Below, in pieces: positions 5,578 through 10,286 of a stretch of 10,286 nucleotides of DNA. A program made the translations under genes and the position numbers. The DNA comes from Pseudomonadota bacterium (GTDB taxonomy: Bacteria > Pseudomonadota > Alphaproteobacteria > Rhizobiales > Xanthobacteraceae). Position 1 is the first letter of the stretch; each line of letters starts with the position of its first letter. The notes beneath the pieces were generated by a model. It saw only the letters and a list, made by a program, of their open reading frames with translations, searched no databases and had not been told where the DNA came from. The DNA lies in assembly GCA_023391175.1 (NCBI GenBank), contig JAEWBL010000276.1:1-10286 (forward strand), written 5' to 3'.

Positions 5578-6747
5578 ATGCTCCCGGCCTTACCTCCTCC
5601 GATGCTAAAGGAACTCAGGCAGCTACTGGCATCCGCAATTGCGGATGCCAAAGCCTATGATGTTCCGGGGGTATGCCGACGACTGAACCTCGCCGACGGG
5701 ACTGAGGAGGAGGCGTATTCGAGCAAATTCAGGTACGCTCATAGACGGATCGTCGATCTTTCCGCCGAGGAAGTTTTAGCCCGCGCTCGTCAGTATCTCA
5801 AAGAAGAAGAGAACTTTTTTCTCTCTGAGCAATTAGCAAAAATCGATGAATTGTCAGGCCAAAGCGTCTCTACGATTACGCGACGACGCCTGATTGCGCT
5901 TTTCGAAGAAATTCCATTAGCTCGCGACATGGACGATGTAGATTTTATACGTAATGTTTGGCCGATAGATTCTATGGCTCCGCCCGCCAATCAATCTGAA
6001 CCCACACTGGAGAAATACCTGCTATTTGAAGCCTTTATAAATGATGGTCTAAAGCCAAAAAATTTGGAAGCACTCGGCCTTATCAAATGTTCTCGAGCAC
6101 TATTATTTAAGTTTATCGAATTTGTAACCGCTCCAGAAGCGCGTACAGGCCAGGATCAAGTAGATTTGGCGGAAAAAATATCGGATTTGCTTCGGCAGGA
6201 TGGCTATTTGCTCGATGTAGCTGGCCATATCTCAGGCAGCCCGTTTTACCGCGTTCGCCCCATCCCAATGGGATCGCCAGCTGATGAAAACATTTCCGCG
6301 ATTCTTGCAGCATTTGACCAGACTCAAGTACATGCGCGCTGGACTGCAGCGATGGATAGACGCACTTCCGATCCTAGCGGAGCAATCACTCTCGCGCGCA
6401 CCCTTATCGAGGATGTTTGTAAATGGATACTAGACCAAGCCGGAGACACGTGGAGTGAAACTGACGACCTGCCAGCTCTCTACCGAAAATTGGCCAAAAC
6501 TCTAAAACTGGCGCCTGACGATCACACAGAGCAGGTTTTCAAACAGATACTTGGAAGCTGCCAATCTGTGGTCGAGTCACTCGGTGCCCTCCGCAACAAA
6601 CTAGGTGACGCACACAGCCCAGGACCAAAACGCGCGCGCCCGCACTCCCGACACGCAGAGTTGGCAGTCAACCTCGCCGGTGCGATGGCCACCTTCCTAG
6701 TTGCGACCTGGGAGGCGCGCCAAAGCGAAGCAATCGAATGCCAGTAA
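5578..6747 (+). CDS. Abortive infection (Abi) family protein with C-terminal HEPN-type RNase motif
   Basis: Predicted cytoplasmic protein of 389 residues, probably an antiphage effector. The C-terminal part (about 250-385) has the layout of the Abi_C (abortive infection C-terminus) domain: DPSGAITLARTLIEDVCKWIL, then LRNKLGDAH, then RHAELAVNLAGAMATFLV. R339, N340 and H346 form an R-x6-H motif of HEPN ribonucleases, and both key residues are intact. The N-terminal part (about 9-120, with GTEEEAYSSKFRYAHRRI) resembles AbiJ N-terminal domains, a tentative match. The middle (about 135-225) is unassigned. ATG 5578 is chosen, with AGAGGG 11 bases upstream. TTG 5569, TTG 5575 and ATG 5602 are alternatives. 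Codon use is distinctly AT-richer than in every other gene here, which points to horizontal transfer. No partner antitoxin gene, integrase or other defence gene is visible. RNA cleavage during infection is inferred from the family only. Confidence 0.8.
   Translation: MLPALPPPMLKELRQLLASAIADAKAYDVPGVCRRLNLADGTEEEAYSSKFRYAHRRIVDLSAEEVLARARQYLKEEENFFLSEQLAKIDELSGQSVSTITRRRLIALFEEIPLARDMDDVDFIRNVWPIDSMAPPANQSEPTLEKYLLFEAFINDGLKPKNLEALGLIKCSRALLFKFIEFVTAPEARTGQDQVDLAEKISDLLRQDGYLLDVAGHISGSPFYRVRPIPMGSPADENISAILAAFDQTQVHARWTAAMDRRTSDPSGAITLARTLIEDVCKWILDQAGDTWSETDDLPALYRKLAKTLKLAPDDHTEQVFKQILGSCQSVVESLGALRNKLGDAHSPGPKRARPHSRHAELAVNLAGAMATFLVATWEARQSEAIECQ
5627..5650. repeat. Perfect 24-bp palindrome inside the 5' end of the Abi gene
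   Basis: The half-site TGGCATCCGCAA (5627-5638) is followed directly by its exact reverse complement (5639-5650), with no spacer and no mismatch. The bases on either side do not pair, so the palindrome has sharp limits. It covers roughly codons 17-24 (LASAIADA). In RNA it would fold as a 10-bp stem with an AATT loop, about 50 bases after the start codon. Confidence 0.9.
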
Positions 6748-6867
6748 TCCGCAGGCGAGGGAGCCAGATTGCTCTCATTGTTAAGGCTGGGACTTGTTAC
6801 GGATCTAGAGGGGTGAGCGAGCGGTCAGCGTCACGCTTCAGGCTGCCACCTTTCGACCGTCCCCCAC

Positions 6868-6897
6868 AAAAACCCCCGGCGCTCGCACGCCGGGGGT
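6868..6897 (-). terminator. Rho-independent terminator of clpB
   Basis: Arms 6872-6881 and 6888-6897 are exact 10-bp reverse complements (core CCCCCGGCG) around a 6-base loop. On the minus strand the stem runs straight into TTTTT (plus-strand A-run 6868-6872). The hairpin begins 30 bases past the clpB stop. The 120 bases between here and the Abi stop hold only a small AGCGT-C-ACGCT dyad (6827-6837). Confidence 0.85.
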
Positions 6898-6926
6898 CCG
6901 TTCTCACACCCTAAATCCCAGTCCCC

Positions 6927-9566
<2,640 letters not shown>

Positions 9567-9893
9567 CTGTCTCTCCTCCTTCCCGCGCCCGATACCTTCT
9601 CAAGAAGCATAGGGGGCGCGGCGGGACACGGTCCCGGCATCCCCGGCTACCGTCGCACAGGCGGAACAAACCTGCGCCGTGCCTCATGTGGGTGTGGCCC
9701 CGCTGCAACGGAAGGGGGTGACGGAACGATTTCGAGCCGGCCGGGCCAGACCGCGCCGCCACCCCCTTCCGAGACCCCGACGTTAGGTCAGGCACGCCGC
9801 CATCGCCTTGATCCAGGCGAAATTTTCGGCGCCCTTGACCGGGCCGGCGGGGCATGGGACGCGAGGGCCTCCGGACCCGAAGGAGCGCCCCGC
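9567..9893. other. Divergent intergenic region between clpB and the MOSC-domain gene
   Basis: Both genes' control signals should lie here. Visible are the ribosome sites of each gene, a small dyad CTTCT-N2-AGAAG (9596-9607), a perfect dyad CGGGAC-ACG-GTCCCG (9622-9636) and a 12-bp inverted repeat listed separately. No CIRCE element was seen and no clear sigma70 or RpoH promoter. On the minus strand, CCACAT near 9686-9691 with CTTCC 18 bases upstream is a poor RpoH-like pair. Confidence 0.5.
9709..9771. repeat. 12-bp perfect inverted repeat upstream of clpB
   Basis: CGGAAGGGGGTG (9709-9720) and CACCCCCTTCCG (9760-9771) are exact reverse complements separated by 39 bases. The spacing is long for a simple dimer operator but suits DNA looping or a structured leader if clpB transcription starts further upstream. 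Confidence 0.55.
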
Positions 9894-10286
9894 ATGCCTG
9901 TGTCGTCCGTCGCCTCGACCTCCGCCATTCCGGCGGCCGCGCTGCCCCCCGCCACCGTCACCGCCCTCTACCGCCATCCGGTCAAGGGCCTCTCCCCCGA
10001 GGCGCTCGACGCCGTGGAGCTGACCGCCGGCGCGTTCTTTCCGAACGATCGCCTCTATGCGGTGGAGAACGGCCCCAGCGGCTTCGATCCCGCCGAGCCC
10101 TCTTACCGTCAGAAGACCGCCTTCCTGATGCTGATGCGGGACGCCCGCCTCGCCGCCCTCGCCTCGCGCTATGACGCGGCGACGGGAACGCTCACGCTCT
10201 CCCTCGATGGCCACGAGGTGGTGGCGGCCAACCTTGCGACGCCGGAAGGACGGGCGGAGGTGGAGGCCTTCCTCACATTCTATATG
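9894..10286 (+). CDS. MOSC-domain-containing protein, 5' part only
   Basis: The first 131 codons of an open frame that continues past the right edge. ATG 9894 has AGGAG 8 bases upstream (9881-9885). After about 20 Ala/Pro-rich residues, the text ALYRHPVKGLSPEALDAVELTAG, then FPNDRLYAVENG and later YRQKTAFLMLMRDARLAALASRY, fits the N-terminal beta-barrel domain found before MOSC domains. MOSC proteins are related to the molybdenum cofactor sulfurase C-terminus and include molybdenum-linked reductases of the YcbX and mARC type. The MOSC core and its conserved cysteine would lie outside the window, so activity cannot be judged. It is transcribed away from clpB, and nothing suggests a shared function. 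Confidence 0.8.
   Translation, partial: MPVSSVASTSAIPAAALPPATVTALYRHPVKGLSPEALDAVELTAGAFFPNDRLYAVENGPSGFDPAEPSYRQKTAFLMLMRDARLAALASRYDAATGTLTLSLDGHEVVAANLATPEGRAEVEAFLTFYM

Noticed and set aside
5471..6860. Attachment-site direct repeats flanking the Abi gene
   Set aside because: Comparing both flanks gave only short matches such as GAGCCA, within chance; no integrase or tRNA is present.
9783..9850. Minus-strand tail reading GAENFAWIKAMAACLT before a stop, which looks protein-like
   Set aside because: Upstream the frame turns into a low-complexity shadow of the MOSC gene and no suitable start is present; perhaps a decayed fragment, but not supportable.

Overview
The window reads as chromosomal DNA of a GC-rich alphaproteobacterium, most likely Hyphomicrobiales and perhaps Xanthobacteraceae. 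The grounds are strong GC bias at third codon positions, a pre-16S leader of the rhizobial type at the left edge, and the N-terminal motif of the M23 peptidase. The family-level placement rests on remembered sequence resemblance, not on a search.

Left end (1-852): a strong sigma70-type promoter (284-313, minus strand) drives an rRNA operon leftward. Bases 1 to about 277 are its transcribed leader, and the 16S gene itself lies beyond the left edge. Bases 314-852 hold no convincing gene, but they contain a GC-rich hairpin, an alternating purine-pyrimidine tract and a 16-bp tandem repeat just ahead of the next gene.

Centre left (853-5047, plus strand): a membrane-anchored M23 (LytM/MepM-like) peptidoglycan endopeptidase with all its zinc and catalytic residues, closed by a strong hairpin. 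Then come two tandem paralogous exported proteins of unknown function, separated by a perfect 13-bp-stem hairpin.

Centre (5051-6747): a minus-strand DUF2267-like gene ends only 3 bp from the second paralog. It stands divergently from an AT-richer gene for an abortive-infection (Abi) family protein with a C-terminal HEPN-type R-x6-H motif. From about 5475 to about 6830 the base composition and codon use differ clearly from the surroundings, which suggests a horizontally acquired defence gene. A perfect 24-bp palindrome lies inside its first codons and is the most unusual structure in the window.

Right end (6868-10286): a Rho-independent terminator and the complete disaggregase gene clpB on the minus strand, a 327-bp divergent intergenic region with a 12-bp inverted repeat, and the 5' part of a MOSC-domain protein gene running off the right edge.

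Housekeeping functions (rRNA, cell-wall remodelling, protein disaggregation) therefore surround one probable accessory defence gene. No CRISPR array, insertion sequence, integrase or tRNA was recognised.
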